Source: Acetivibrio cellulolyticus CD2 (lineage in GTDB: Bacteria; Bacillota; Clostridia; Acetivibrionales; Acetivibrionaceae). Taken from it: 64,000 nt of DNA. The first letter of the stretch is position 1; every line of letters starts with the position of its first letter. Below are positions 1 through 8,767 of the stretch, in pieces. The stretch lies in NCBI RefSeq assembly GCF_000179595.2, contig NZ_JH556658.1, positions 457,303 to 521,302 of the forward strand, read 5' to 3'. The translations under genes were made by a program, and so were the position numbers. The notes beneath the pieces were generated by a model. The model was not told where the DNA came from. It searched no databases and was given only the letters and a program-made list of their open reading frames with translations.

Positions 1-804
1 TTTTGTGCCAATGGAGCAGGATTTATCGTTGAGTGGGACAAGGTCCAAAATTATATGCATGTAGATAGCGGATGGCGATGCTCAGAACCTGAAGAACAAA
101 ATAAAGAGGCGGTTAAGTCGAAGTCACGTACGCATTATGGCAACACCTTGCAGGAGGATAAAGAGCTTGAAGCCATATTTGTCCGTACTTATGGACCGAT
201 CAAACGGAGACTGGGCAACACCCGGGGTGAAATTGAATATGGGGCAAAGAATACTACGGAAAAAGTCCAGATAAAACAGCAGTTAGATCCACAGAAAAAA
301 GAACCGGTGAAAGAATATCTGCTGGTAGACGGTTATAATATTATATTTTCCTGGGATGAGTTAAATGAAATAGCGAAGGATAATTTGGAGCATGCAAGAA
401 ACAAACTGATGGATATTCTCTGCAATTATCAAGGTTTTAAGCAATGCATTCTAATTTTGGTTTTTGATGCGTATAAAGTAAAAGGTGGGACAGGGTCGGT
501 ACTTGAGTATCATAATATTAATGTAGTTTATACAAAAGAAGCAGAAACAGCAGATGCATATATTGAGAAAGTAACTCATGAAATCGCGAGGGAACATCAT
601 GTTACAGTTGCAACATCAGATGCGCTTGAGCAATTAATTATCTTGGGGCAGGGTGCGGTCAGATTGTCTGCAAATGATTTGAAAGAGGAAATAATCAGGG
701 TGAATGATAAGATTCGCAAAGATTATCTGGATAAGCAGCCATATACTCGTAATTATCTGGGAGACAGATTGAGTGACAATGTTCTTAAGCACATAAAGGA
801 TTAA
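1..804 (+). CDS. C-terminal part of EF-G/TetM-like GTPase with NYN (YacP-like) domain, 5' truncated
   Basis: The reading frame is already open at base 1 (FCANGAGFIVEWDKV...), so the true start lies outside the window. The first part resembles the C-terminal tail of clostridial EF-G/TetM-like ribosomal-protection GTPases (NGAGF..EW..V, then LEAIFVRTYGPIKRR). After a charged linker comes a YacP-type NYN nuclease-like domain starting at YLLVDGYNIIF, with the acidic residues expected of PIN/NYN folds (VDGYN, VFDAYK, TADAYIE, ATSDALEQ). EF-G-like/NYN fusions are, as I recall, a recurrent clostridial architecture; RNA cleavage is inferred from the NYN fold. The NYN part is secure. The GTPase assignment rests on about 60 residues only. 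Confidence 0.7.
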   Translation, partial: FCANGAGFIVEWDKVQNYMHVDSGWRCSEPEEQNKEAVKSKSRTHYGNTLQEDKELEAIFVRTYGPIKRRLGNTRGEIEYGAKNTTEKVQIKQQLDPQKKEPVKEYLLVDGYNIIFSWDELNEIAKDNLEHARNKLMDILCNYQGFKQCILILVFDAYKVKGGTGSVLEYHNINVVYTKEAETADAYIEKVTHEIAREHHVTVATSDALEQLIILGQGAVRLSANDLKEEIIRVNDKIRKDYLDKQPYTRNYLGDRLSDNVLKHIKD

Positions 805-876
805 ATAACAGTATTAATTGTGTTATAAAAGTTTTGATTCAACCTCAAGAACTTACAATCACCACATTTTTGTACG

Positions 877-905
877 TTGAAAAAAACATATAACTGTTGT
901 ATACT
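877..905 (+). promoter_or_regulatory. Candidate sigma-A promoter of the cotH operon
   Basis: TTGAAA and TATACT are separated by 17 bases, about 33 bases before the cotH-like start. Hexamers and spacing fit a vegetative promoter. A sporulation sigma factor would be equally reasonable for a CotH gene, and the sequence alone cannot exclude it. Confidence 0.5.
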
Positions 906-937
906 ATTTTTTATATCATAATGTGATGGTTATGTAA

Positions 938-2926
938 ATGAAACTTAAAAAAAAGAAAAATGGTATTTTTTTAATTTCTACAGCATTTTTGTTGATTTTA
1001 ACTCTTTTCATAATTTCCATAATTGAAAATTCCAGAAGCATTTCTGTAAATGGCACAGGAAGTAAGTCATCAGACTATTTATCAATAAATAGCATAAAAT
1101 ATCCCAAAACTCTTTTTGATGATTCTAAAGTGCATTCTATTGATATTCAGGTTGATGATCAAGCTTGGAGTAAAATGGTTGCTAATGCAGAAGTAGAGGA
1201 GTATATTCCATGTGCAATGGTAATTGATGGGATTAAGATCGATGAAGTTGGAATTAGGCCTAAAGGCAACTCTTCCTTAAGTCAAATAAGCGGAATGAAA
1301 TCTGAAAATTTCAGCTTTAAGGTTGAGTTTGACCACTATAAAAATCAGACCTTTGATGGTCTTGATAAAATGGTGCTTAACAACTGTACTATGGACACTA
1401 CCTATATGAAAGACTACTTAACACAGGATATGATGAATTATATGGGAGTTGCAGCCCCATTAACAAGCTTTGCCAATATAAAATTAAATGGCCGGGATTT
1501 TGGATTTTATCTAGCTGCTGAAGCTGTTGAGGATTCTTTTCTTATAAGAAATTATGGTAATAATGATGGCAAACTTTATAAACCGGATTCCCTTGCAATT
1601 TCGAATTTTGATTTTTCAGATATGAGCAGCTATAGAATGGAAAGTGGTCAGCTTGCAACTGACTATCTTTCAAATATTATGTCAGGTGAGACATATAAGG
1701 ACTTTGACGACAACATGCGAGCAGATTTGATGGGTGATATGGCTAGTGTCTTCCTTGATGTCAGCAGCATTAGGACTGATATATCCGGGTTAGTCTATAT
1801 AGATGACAACCCCAAAAGCTATAAAACGATTTTTGACACTGCAATATTTGATACAACTGAAATTGATAAAAAAAGACTGATTAATTCAATAAAAAAGCTC
1901 AATAGTGGTGAAGATTTAGAGAATACCATAAATGTTGATTCTGTAATTAAATATTTTGTGGTGCACAATTTTGTTAACAACTATGATTCGTATACAAGTA
2001 TTTTTTCACATAATTACTTCTTGTATGAAAACAATGGCAAATTGTCAATGATACCTTGGGATTACAATCTTGCTTTCGGGGCACTTTCACTTGAAGCTGC
2101 CAACTCATTTATTGATTCTTTCGAAGATTATCTCATTGTAGATACAAAAACATATGGAATGAGCGCAGCAAAAAGCATGGTTAATTATCCTATTGATACA
2201 CCTGTATTTTCAGTCGATCTTAAAGAAAGACCCATGATCTATCAAATATTGAATAATGAAACTTATAGTAAGTTATATCATCAATACTTTGATGAATTTG
2301 TATCCAAATACTTTGAAAGTGGGCATTTTAAGGATTTATATTCTTCGACTGTTGAAATGATATCACCCTATGTAAAAAATGATTCAAAAGGCTTTTATTC
2401 ATTTGAACAATTTGAGGATGGAGTAAAAGAGCTTAATAAATTCTGCAATTTAAGGGCTATTAGTATAAGAGGACAGTTAAACAAGACTATTCCTTCAACA
2501 TTAGCCGGTCAAAACGAAAATCCAGAAAGTCTTATTGATACAAAAGATTTAGATATATCAAAGACCTTAGACTTTTCATCAATGGTCGGAGTAACAGGGT
2601 TTTCCAGCGATGGCTTTAAAGAAATTTTAAATTCCTTTATAAAATACGTCCCTGAAAAATATATGACAGATGGTAAAATAGATACCACGAAATTAACAAA
2701 AGATGACTTTATATTGCTTAAAGATAATATTGGCAACATAATACCTATTGCAGTTCAGGTTGTTAAAAGCAATGAGGGATTAAGAAATAAAGTTATTACT
2801 TCTGTGATGCCTGAAATAATATTGATTTTGTCACTACTTGCTATAGTATTAATCACAATATTCTTAAATAAGTATTCACGTGTAAAATATAAAAAAAGAG
2901 TAGGGAGGGAGAAAATTGAAACTTAG
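938..2926 (+). CDS. CotH-family atypical kinase, membrane anchored
   Basis: A 662-residue protein with an N-terminal transmembrane segment (about residues 8-28), a large extracytoplasmic CotH region (about 60-400) and a second hydrophobic segment near the C-terminus (about 625-648). CotH hallmarks are visible: the IRPKGNSS motif, the LNN...YMKDYLT stretch, and the late MIPWDYNLAFG motif with its metal-binding Asp. Bacillus CotH is a protein kinase that phosphorylates spore coat proteins; family members also occur outside spores and on cellulosomes. The gene overlaps the following VTC-polymerase gene by 11 bases, so the two are co-transcribed. The double-anchored form suggests a membrane role rather than a soluble coat protein (inference). 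Confidence 0.85.
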   Translation: MKLKKKKNGIFLISTAFLLILTLFIISIIENSRSISVNGTGSKSSDYLSINSIKYPKTLFDDSKVHSIDIQVDDQAWSKMVANAEVEEYIPCAMVIDGIKIDEVGIRPKGNSSLSQISGMKSENFSFKVEFDHYKNQTFDGLDKMVLNNCTMDTTYMKDYLTQDMMNYMGVAAPLTSFANIKLNGRDFGFYLAAEAVEDSFLIRNYGNNDGKLYKPDSLAISNFDFSDMSSYRMESGQLATDYLSNIMSGETYKDFDDNMRADLMGDMASVFLDVSSIRTDISGLVYIDDNPKSYKTIFDTAIFDTTEIDKKRLINSIKKLNSGEDLENTINVDSVIKYFVVHNFVNNYDSYTSIFSHNYFLYENNGKLSMIPWDYNLAFGALSLEAANSFIDSFEDYLIVDTKTYGMSAAKSMVNYPIDTPVFSVDLKERPMIYQILNNETYSKLYHQYFDEFVSKYFESGHFKDLYSSTVEMISPYVKNDSKGFYSFEQFEDGVKELNKFCNLRAISIRGQLNKTIPSTLAGQNENPESLIDTKDLDISKTLDFSSMVGVTGFSSDGFKEILNSFIKYVPEKYMTDGKIDTTKLTKDDFILLKDNIGNIIPIAVQVVKSNEGLRNKVITSVMPEIILILSLLAIVLITIFLNKYSRVKYKKRVGREKIET

Positions 2927-3590
2927 ACACGAATACAAGATATTTCTTAACTACTCTGACTATCTTACAATTCGTTCGAGACTGAGAGCAGTAGTACCAC
3001 ATGATAAACACGTTGATAAAACTGGGGAGTACAAAATTAGAAGCCTGTATTTTGACAATTATAATGATAAAGCTTTAATGGAAAAACTCAGCGGTGTTAA
3101 TATGCGCGAAAAATTCAGAATCCGCTGTTATAATGACAATTATGACATAATAAATCTTGAAAAGAAAAGTAAGATTAATGGTTATTGCAATAAGCTTTCT
3201 GAAAGAGTTACCAAAGATGAAGTAAGAAAAATAATCAATGGTGACACACAATGGATGCTTAATTCAAGCAGGCCGCTTGTTTCTGAGCTGTATGTTAAAA
3301 TGAAAACCCAGCAGTTAAGGCCAAAAACCATTATAGATTACTATCGTGAACCATTTATATATACTGCTGGTAATGTAAGGATTACACTTGACCGGGATGT
3401 AAGAACAAGCGTTAAAAATATTGATATACTTGATCCAAATGTTCCAATGATTAAAGCAAATGAAATAGTGGTAGTTTTAGAGGTTAAGTATGATAATTAT
3501 ATACCGGCCTTGATTTCTGATATAGTTAAAGTTAAAAATCGGCAAATATCAACTTTTTCTAAGTATGTAGCCGGTAGAGTATATGGATAA
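2916..3590 (+). CDS. VTC-domain polyphosphate polymerase-like protein
   Basis: A 224-residue protein matching the VTC/CYTH tunnel fold: an N-terminal RHEYKIFL (basic, as in the ExExK-type nucleotide-binding strand), YKIRSLYFDN, REKFRIRCY, LEKKSK, ITLDRDVRTS and VVVLEVKYDN are the alternating charged strands lining the tunnel. Family members polymerise ATP gamma-phosphates into polyphosphate or bind triphosphates. The start is TTG at 2916, chosen because GGGAGGGAG lies just upstream inside the end of cotH. Overlap with cotH and the 23-base gap to the DUF4956 gene indicate one transcript. Confidence 0.8.
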   Translation: MKLRHEYKIFLNYSDYLTIRSRLRAVVPHDKHVDKTGEYKIRSLYFDNYNDKALMEKLSGVNMREKFRIRCYNDNYDIINLEKKSKINGYCNKLSERVTKDEVRKIINGDTQWMLNSSRPLVSELYVKMKTQQLRPKTIIDYYREPFIYTAGNVRITLDRDVRTSVKNIDILDPNVPMIKANEIVVVLEVKYDNYIPALISDIVKVKNRQISTFSKYVAGRVYG

Positions 3591-3613
3591 AATTAATTTT
3601 GGAGGTTTTAATA

Positions 3614-4279
3614 ATGGGCAGCATTCTAAATTCAAATTTTTTAAAAAATGCAACAGCGGTAAGTGGCTTTGATATGATTATAGGTGTTATGGTTGCATTT
3701 CTAATAGGGTTGTTTATTTTTGTGGTTTACAAAAAGACCTTTTCAGGTGTAATGTTTTCTGCTAATTTTGGTCTGTCCTTGATAGGTATGTCTATGATAA
3801 CATCAGCCGTTATCTTAGCAGTTTCAAGCAATGTTGTTCTTTCGCTTGGTATGGTAGGTGCACTTTCTATTGTCAGATTCAGAACTGCAGTTAAAGACCC
3901 GCTTGACATAGTATTTTTGTTCTGGTCCATAACAGCAGGTATCATTGTAGGTGCAGGAATGATTCCTTTAGCTGTAGTAACAAGTTTGTTAATGGGTATA
4001 GTTATGACTGTGTTTGTAAACAAGAAAAGCAGAAAGACACCTTATATATTAGTTATTAATTGCGAAAACTCTGATGTTGAGGATGATGTAATGAATATTA
4101 TTGAAGCTAAAACAGATAAGTCTATAATTAAAGGAAAAACTGTTTCAAAAGTTGGTATGGAGCTTACGGTTGAGGTTTTGTTAAAGGATGGTTATAGTAA
4201 ATTTGTTAATGATGTAATTAATATTAATGGCGTTACAAATGCAGTTTTGGTAAGCTATAATGGTGAATATATGGGTTAA
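3614..4279 (+). CDS. DUF4956 membrane protein
   Basis: A 221-residue integral membrane protein with about four transmembrane helices in the first 135 residues, followed by a cytoplasmic alpha/beta domain of about 85 residues (YILVINCENSDVEDD...). The MVGALSIVRFRTAVKDPLD stretch is typical of DUF4956. The ATG at 3614 is preferred over an in-frame TTG at 3599 because GGAGG at 3600-3605 is correctly spaced for it. It ends the cotH/VTC/DUF4956 operon and is followed by a strong hairpin. The co-occurrence suggests a membrane complex linking polyphosphate or phosphotransfer chemistry to CotH, but its biochemical role is unknown. Confidence 0.8.
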   Translation: MGSILNSNFLKNATAVSGFDMIIGVMVAFLIGLFIFVVYKKTFSGVMFSANFGLSLIGMSMITSAVILAVSSNVVLSLGMVGALSIVRFRTAVKDPLDIVFLFWSITAGIIVGAGMIPLAVVTSLLMGIVMTVFVNKKSRKTPYILVINCENSDVEDDVMNIIEAKTDKSIIKGKTVSKVGMELTVEVLLKDGYSKFVNDVININGVTNAVLVSYNGEYMG

Positions 4280-4292
4280 GCTAAATGAATAT

Positions 4293-4337
4293 AAAATCAA
4301 AGAAACTGTCCTATTGCTGGGGAGTTTCTTTGATTTT
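4293..4337. terminator. Bidirectional terminator between convergent genes
   Basis: A perfect 15-bp stem (4293-4307 with 4323-4337) carries A-rich and T-rich flanks, so it can stop transcription from the DUF4956 operon and from the opposite-strand lipoprotein gene. Confidence 0.85.
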
Positions 4338-4360
4338 GAGGAGTTTTCGAAACAAATCAA

Positions 4361-5236
4361 TTACTCCTTGTTTTTCCCGTGTTTATAATCCCCAGGTTCC
4401 TTATCAAAGCTTATATTCTGGCCATCAGATGTACATACAATAGTCCCGCTCTCATCAGTTCTGTAAAGTTGAATACCTTTTGACTTCAACAGTTTCATTG
4501 TTTTTTTACTTGGATGGTCTTTGCTATCATTTTTCTCACAGCTTAAAGCTGCATATTTTGGGTTAACCTTGTTTAAGAATTCTTCTGAGGTTGCAGTATC
4601 ACTCCCGTGATGACCAATCTTTAGAACATCCGCAGATAAATCATACCCTTTGCCTATCATTTCAGTTTCCGACAAAAACTGTGCATCACCTGAAAACAAA
4701 AACGAAGTATTCTTATAGATCATTTTTAATACAATGGAGTAGTTATTTTCATCTTCGTATTTTTTGCTGTTTGGCGCCATAATAAGGCATTTAGCATCGC
4801 CAAAATCAAATGATGAACCCGAAACAGGCGCAGTAATACTAAGTCCTTTTTGATTTATGGCTTTAACCATGCTTTCAAATTTCTTATCATTGCTTGTCAC
4901 ACTTGGCATATAAATCATCCCAATTTTGAAGCTTTTTATAACCTTTGCAGCATTTCCAATATGATCATTATGCTGATGTGTTAAAATTAGATAATCTATT
5001 TTTTTTATACCCTGAGAACTTAGGTATTCCATAAATTCATCTTCTTTTTCTTTTAAACCTGTATCGATGAGCATAGTTTTGCTTCCGGTTTGTACAAGTA
5101 TGCTGTCTCCTTGCCCGACATCAATAAAATGTACCTTTAAACCGTCTACTAATAATTCATTTGGATTACTGCATGAAGTGAAGGTTATACAAGATACCAA
5201 AGCAATTAAAAACAATTTTTTTAATCTGACAAACAT
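4361..5236 (-). CDS. ComEC/Rec2-like metallo-beta-lactamase-fold lipoprotein
   Basis: A 291-residue protein beginning with a lipoprotein signal (FLIALVSCITFTSC; lipid-modified Cys expected in the TSC box). The rest is the metallo-beta-lactamase domain found at the C-terminus of ComEC and in stand-alone relatives: FIDVGQGDSILVQ, THQHNDH metal motif, LFSGDA, IGHHGSD and DHPS. ComEC domains hydrolyse DNA during uptake; the substrate of the free-standing lipoprotein is not certain. The ATG at 5236 is preferred to an upstream GTG at 5251 because GAGGT lies eight bases before it. The gene stands alone, convergent with the preceding operon. Confidence 0.85.
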   Translation of the reverse strand: MFVRLKKLFLIALVSCITFTSCSNPNELLVDGLKVHFIDVGQGDSILVQTGSKTMLIDTGLKEKEDEFMEYLSSQGIKKIDYLILTHQHNDHIGNAAKVIKSFKIGMIYMPSVTSNDKKFESMVKAINQKGLSITAPVSGSSFDFGDAKCLIMAPNSKKYEDENNYSIVLKMIYKNTSFLFSGDAQFLSETEMIGKGYDLSADVLKIGHHGSDTATSEEFLNKVNPKYAALSCEKNDSKDHPSKKTMKLLKSKGIQLYRTDESGTIVCTSDGQNISFDKEPGDYKHGKNKE

Positions 5237-5519
5237 GTTAATATACCTCACTGGCTTTAATTAATACTACTTACAATAGACTATTTTATCATTTAATATA
5301 TGAAGTTTCTATGAGATTTTTAACATTCTTTGATATAGAACTGAAAATTGCCTATATGAAAAATTATCGTGCATTTTTTGCGTTTTCTGAGTAGAAAGAG
5401 TCCTGCTGATTGCTTTGTAAAAAAATAAACAAAAAATTACAGCATTTTTTGAAATATTTTTATGGAATTGGAAGCGAATATAGAGTAAAATTATAATTTG
5501 TAGGTGTTTAGATATAATT
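5237..5519. other. AT-rich divergent intergenic region
   Basis: About 280 bases between the divergently transcribed lipoprotein gene and the parvulin gene promoter. Very AT rich. I see no open frame with a ribosome binding site and no convincing structured RNA. Confidence 0.6.
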
Positions 5520-5548
5520 TTGCAATTATTTGATTTGAAATATAAAAT
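5520..5548 (+). promoter_or_regulatory. Candidate promoter of the parvulin lipoprotein gene
   Basis: TTGCAA and TAAAAT with a 17-base spacer, 45 bases upstream of the ATG at 5594. Hexamers match 4/6 and 5/6 of the vegetative consensus, in a very AT-rich background where chance matches are common. Confidence 0.4.
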
Positions 5549-5593
5549 AATGCAAAAAAGTTTTTTAAATAAATAATCATATGGAGGTTAATC

Positions 5594-6655
5594 ATGAATT
5601 TAAAAAAAGTAATTACCTTTGCATTAAGTGCGTCATTAGTTTTTAGCCTTAGTGCATGCAACAAGAGCGTAAAATTATCCAACGGCAAGAACTCGACAGA
5701 TATTGTAGGGACAGTAGGTGATGAGAAGATTACTGCCACTGAATTTAAATTTTACGCAACTATGGAGATAAACCAGAAGGAAAGCCAAGCAGGCATAGCT
5801 GACAAAAGTAAGGATGAAAAGAAAAAGTATTGGGAAACAAAAGAAGGAGATGTAGACAGAAAGCAAACTGTTATAGACAATACTCTTAACAACCTGACGG
5901 AGCTAAAAGTTTTGTTAATGAGTGCTAAAAAAGATAATGTTAAGTTGGAACAAACAGATTTTGATGATGCAAATAAAATGATAGATCAATTTGTTCAAAA
6001 TGAAGCAAAAGGTGATAAAAATGAAGCAGAAAAGGTAATGATGGAAAAGTATGGTGTTTCCATTGATCAATATAAGTTAATGTATCAGGATTATATGCTT
6101 GCATATAATAAGTATGCTTCCAGCCAACCAGCCAAAATTGAAATCAATGACAGTGATGTAAAAAGTGAGTTTGAAAAGAATAAGGAACAATACAATAAGG
6201 TAACAGTAAAGCATGTACTTGTGCTAACTAATGACAGTACAACCAATGAACCTCTTCCTGAAGATAAAGTTGCCGAAAAGAAGAAACTTGCAGATGATAT
6301 TCTTAAAAAGGCACAAGCAGGAGAAGATTTTGAAGCGTTAGTAAAACAATACTCAGAAGATCCTGGTTCAAAAGACAAGGGTGGAGAGTATACTTTCCCT
6401 AAGGGAGAAATGGTAAAGGAGTTTGAAGATTGGGCATTTAATGCAAAAGAAGGAGATATGGGTGTTGTACAAACTACTTATGGATTTCATGTTATGAAAT
6501 TCATAAAACGTGAAGATGCTTCTTTTGACGCTGAAAAAGATAAGCTTAAGTCAAGTTTGCAAAATGCACAATATCAGAAAAAACTTGATGAACTGAAGAA
6601 AGCAAACCCAGTGGTTAAGGATCAGAAGGTTATTGACTCATTGGATTTGTTCTAG
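5594..6655 (+). CDS. prsA: PrsA/SurA-type peptidyl-prolyl isomerase lipoprotein
   Basis: A 353-residue foldase. Lipoprotein signal peptide with lipobox LSAC (Cys about residue 23); a charged SurA-like N-terminal chaperone region to about residue 190; a parvulin domain at about 195-310 (VTVKHVLVLTN, FEALVKQYSEDPGSKDKGG, FPKGEMVKEFEDWAF, TTYGFHVMKF). It catalyses cis-trans prolyl isomerisation and assists folding of exported proteins outside the membrane, which suits an organism secreting many cellulosomal enzymes. TGGAGG precedes the ATG. It is monocistronic, with its own terminator. The prsA symbol is by family; several paralogues are usual in clostridia. Confidence 0.85.
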   Translation: MNLKKVITFALSASLVFSLSACNKSVKLSNGKNSTDIVGTVGDEKITATEFKFYATMEINQKESQAGIADKSKDEKKKYWETKEGDVDRKQTVIDNTLNNLTELKVLLMSAKKDNVKLEQTDFDDANKMIDQFVQNEAKGDKNEAEKVMMEKYGVSIDQYKLMYQDYMLAYNKYASSQPAKIEINDSDVKSEFEKNKEQYNKVTVKHVLVLTNDSTTNEPLPEDKVAEKKKLADDILKKAQAGEDFEALVKQYSEDPGSKDKGGEYTFPKGEMVKEFEDWAFNAKEGDMGVVQTTYGFHVMKFIKREDASFDAEKDKLKSSLQNAQYQKKLDELKKANPVVKDQKVIDSLDLF

Positions 6656-6694
6656 ATTTTTGCAAAAAGACCTGGTGCTTTAATTAGAGTAAAG

Positions 6695-6731
6695 CCTGCG
6701 AAGTCACATGAATGTGATTTCGCAGGTTTTT
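6695..6731 (+). terminator. Rho-independent terminator after the parvulin gene
   Basis: A 15-bp stem (6695-6709 with 6712-6726, one G-T pair, very short loop) followed by TTTTTT. Confidence 0.85.
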
Positions 6732-6852
6732 TAATGCCTAACTTTGGGTGCAGGACGTGTTTGTGAATTTTATAAAAACATTATTTACTTCCATTAGCTG
6801 TTGATATATTATGAATTATGTAAGTAAATAATGAGGGATGAAAGGGGAACAT

Positions 6853-7431
6853 ATGGACGAGAGATTTAGTTATAATACGTATTTGGTTCGCAGGAAGATT
6901 TTAAAACTTGTTGGTGGAGCTTTTCACTTTTATGACCCAATGGGGAATGTTGTTTTATATGCAAACATGAAAGCGTTTAAACTAAAAGAGGATATCACAA
7001 TTTACAGCGGTGAGGATATGCAGGAAGCCATGCTAAGTATAAAAGCCCGCAATATCGTAGATTTTTCTGCCACATATGATGTATTTGATGCTCAATCTAA
7101 TGAAAAGATTGGAGGATTGAGGAGAAAAGGTCTCAAGTCCATACTTAAAGATGAGTGGTTGGTTTTAGACGAATCAGATAACCAAATAGGTGTTATTAAA
7201 GAGGATAGTACTGCACTTGCCCTTGTAAGAAGGTTTCTGACAACCCTTATACCTCAAACATATAGTTGTGTTATAAATAATAGGGAAGTCTGCGAATATA
7301 AGCAAAACTTTAATCCATTTGTTGTAAAGGTAAATGTAGATTTTTCTATGGACAGAGAACAAATTTATGATAGACGTTTAGGGCTTGCTGCTGGCTTGCT
7401 CTTGTGTGCAATTGAAGGAAAACAAAGTTAG
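6853..7431 (+). CDS. LURP-one-related (Tubby C-terminal-like) protein
   Basis: A 192-residue soluble protein with the LURP-one-related beta-barrel pattern: YLVRRKILKLVGGAFHFYDPMGNVV, repeated short strands, then LRRKGLKSILKDEWLVLDES and IGVIKEDS. The closing helix (RRLGLAAGLLLCAIEG) is hydrophobic, matching the central helix of the Tubby-like fold. Function is unknown; eukaryotic relatives bind phospholipids. The ATG at 6853 is chosen because AAAGGGG sits seven bases before it; an ATG at 6838 would place that site inside the gene. Flanked by terminators, so monocistronic. Confidence 0.65.
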   Translation: MDERFSYNTYLVRRKILKLVGGAFHFYDPMGNVVLYANMKAFKLKEDITIYSGEDMQEAMLSIKARNIVDFSATYDVFDAQSNEKIGGLRRKGLKSILKDEWLVLDESDNQIGVIKEDSTALALVRRFLTTLIPQTYSCVINNREVCEYKQNFNPFVVKVNVDFSMDREQIYDRRLGLAAGLLLCAIEGKQS

Positions 7432-7500
7432 TAAGAGTAAATAAGTCTAGAGCACAAAGTTATAGCTGATGTGATATTTCATCATTTCTAAATAGTAATA

Positions 7501-7533
7501 AATAGAGCTGGAGAAATTCAGCTCTATTTTTAT
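7501..7533 (+). terminator. Terminator after the LURP-one-like gene
   Basis: A perfect 10-bp stem (7501-7510 with 7519-7528) followed by a short T run. Confidence 0.75.
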
Positions 7534-7701
7534 ATATGCCCTTTATGCAGGAAGGTCAGTTATAAAAAGGCAGCCTAAATCGCTCTTTATTTGTGCTTTT
7601 CAATGAATGTTATATGTGCTATACTAAGATTCGCAAAAAGGTTTATAAATTAAAACAGGCCTTTTCCAGCATATATAAGCATTTTTGAAAGGGGTAACAA
7701 A

Positions 7702-8214
7702 ATGAATAATAATGTCAAATATTTGACCAGAACGGCTATGCTATTGGCACTGACTATAGTTTTTCAATTCCTTGGAAGGCTTTTTCCTCTAGGCGGTAAT
7801 AGTAACTTTATAGTTGGACCGCTGGTTAATGCATGTCTTATCATTTCAGCGAGTTTGGTTGGAATTTACGCAGGAGCTGTAATATCAATTCTTTCGCCAT
7901 TTGGGGCTATACTGACCGGGGCATTATTACCTTTACCGTTGGCTCTGTTTGTAGCATTAGGAAACTTTTCGCTTGTACTTATATTCTATATTTTTAGAAA
8001 GAAAGAGATTATAGGGATTATTTCGGGTGCAATTGTTAAATTTGCAATTATTTATGGTTCCTTGCTATATGTAATCCCATTTTTTAAATTGTTGCCTGCA
8101 ACTCAAGCTCTAAAACTTGCTAGTGCTAATTTTGGGTGGCTGCAGCTTGTTACAGCATTAGTGGGTGGAATTATAGCAATTCCTATTATTAGAAGGCTCG
8201 AAAAGCATATTTAA
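7702..8214 (+). CDS. ECF transporter S-component-like membrane protein
   Basis: A 170-residue hydrophobic protein with five to six predicted transmembrane segments. The N-terminal basic TRTAMLLALTIVFQFLG segment and the NFIVGPLVNACLIISASLVGIYAG stretch resemble substrate-binding S components of energy-coupling-factor vitamin transporters, which are typically 170-200 residues. The vitamin cannot be inferred; no known riboswitch is recognisable upstream. AAAGGGG precedes the ATG. It stands 79 bases before the hydrogenase maturation operon, which has its own promoter, so a functional link is possible but not shown. Confidence 0.65.
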   Translation: MNNNVKYLTRTAMLLALTIVFQFLGRLFPLGGNSNFIVGPLVNACLIISASLVGIYAGAVISILSPFGAILTGALLPLPLALFVALGNFSLVLIFYIFRKKEIIGIISGAIVKFAIIYGSLLYVIPFFKLLPATQALKLASANFGWLQLVTALVGGIIAIPIIRRLEKHI

Positions 8215-8231
8215 CTTTATTGGTAAAAGGC

Positions 8232-8259
8232 TTTACACGTTATGCTTATTTGATATAAT
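8232..8259 (+). promoter_or_regulatory. Promoter of the hydrogenase maturation operon
   Basis: TTTACA and TATAAT separated by 16 bases, 35 bases before the TM1266-like start. It is one of the closest matches to the vegetative consensus in the window and the likely start of the hyd transcript. Confidence 0.7.
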
Positions 8260-8293
8260 GGATACATAGTTAAAAAAGTAACGAGGTTTGATT

Positions 8294-8545
8294 ATGGAAA
8301 AGGAAAACAAGGTTGCTGTTATAGGCATAGTTGTTAATAACCGTGAGGAAACATCCAGAAAAGTGAATGATGTCTTAAGTGCTTTCGGGTCGATTATTGT
8401 TGGAAGGATGGGTATCCCTTACAAGGAAAAGGGAATTTCGGTGATCTCCATAATTGTAGACGGCACTAATGATGAAATTGGTGCATTGGCAGGAAAGCTT
8501 GGAAATATTAACGGAATTAAAGCAAAAGTTGCTTTAACATATTAA
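8294..8545 (+). CDS. TM1266-type iron-only hydrogenase system putative regulator
   Basis: An 83-residue ACT/NikR-C-like ferredoxin-fold protein (VAVIGIVVNNREETSRKVNDVL...GRMGIPYKEKGISVISIIVDGTNDEIGALAGKLGNINGIKAKVALTY). This is the small TM1266 family that consistently accompanies hydEFG genes and is annotated as a putative [FeFe]-hydrogenase system regulator. No DNA-binding domain is visible, so any regulation would be through ligand or metal binding or protein contacts. ATG at 8294 is preferred to a TTG two codons earlier because of ACGAGG spacing. It is followed by the unusual leader before hydG. Confidence 0.85.
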   Translation: MEKENKVAVIGIVVNNREETSRKVNDVLSAFGSIIVGRMGIPYKEKGISVISIIVDGTNDEIGALAGKLGNINGIKAKVALTY

Positions 8546-8767
8546 TTAGGTGGTATTAATAATATAACTTAATAGTGAGTATCTGAGATACCGGGTGTAT
8601 ACCTAATATCAAGGAGAACAAAACGGCTGGGGACATGAAATTTCTACTGTTTTAAAAAGGCTTGTTGTGATACAGGCTGAGTAGTATTTTCGCAGATTCC
8701 CATAATTGCCTGACGAGATGGATTATGTCTTATCGAAGGGGGAATGGATATGAATTATTTATTTGTG
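8546..8767 (+). ncRNA. Candidate structured leader RNA upstream of hydG
   Basis: A 222-base segment between the TM1266 gene and a terminator, without a credible coding frame. Pairings I can trace: 8545-8551 with 8601-8607 (7 bp); hairpin 8579-8583/8587-8591; 8629-8633 with 8697-8701 enclosing 8644-8648/8680-8684 and the inner hairpin 8660-8665/8672-8677; 8625-8627 with 8708-8710. The nested arrangement followed directly by a terminator and hydG is the layout of a cis-acting transcription attenuator. It does not match the TPP, FMN, cobalamin, SAM, lysine, glycine or c-di-GMP consensus sequences as I know them. Confidence 0.5.

Noticed and set aside
8579..8640. CTGAGATACC and GGCTGGGG resemble pieces of TPP and lysine riboswitches
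   Set aside because: The remaining conserved blocks of those riboswitches (for example the TPP GATCTGGATAATGCC segment) are missing, so only an unassigned leader is claimed.
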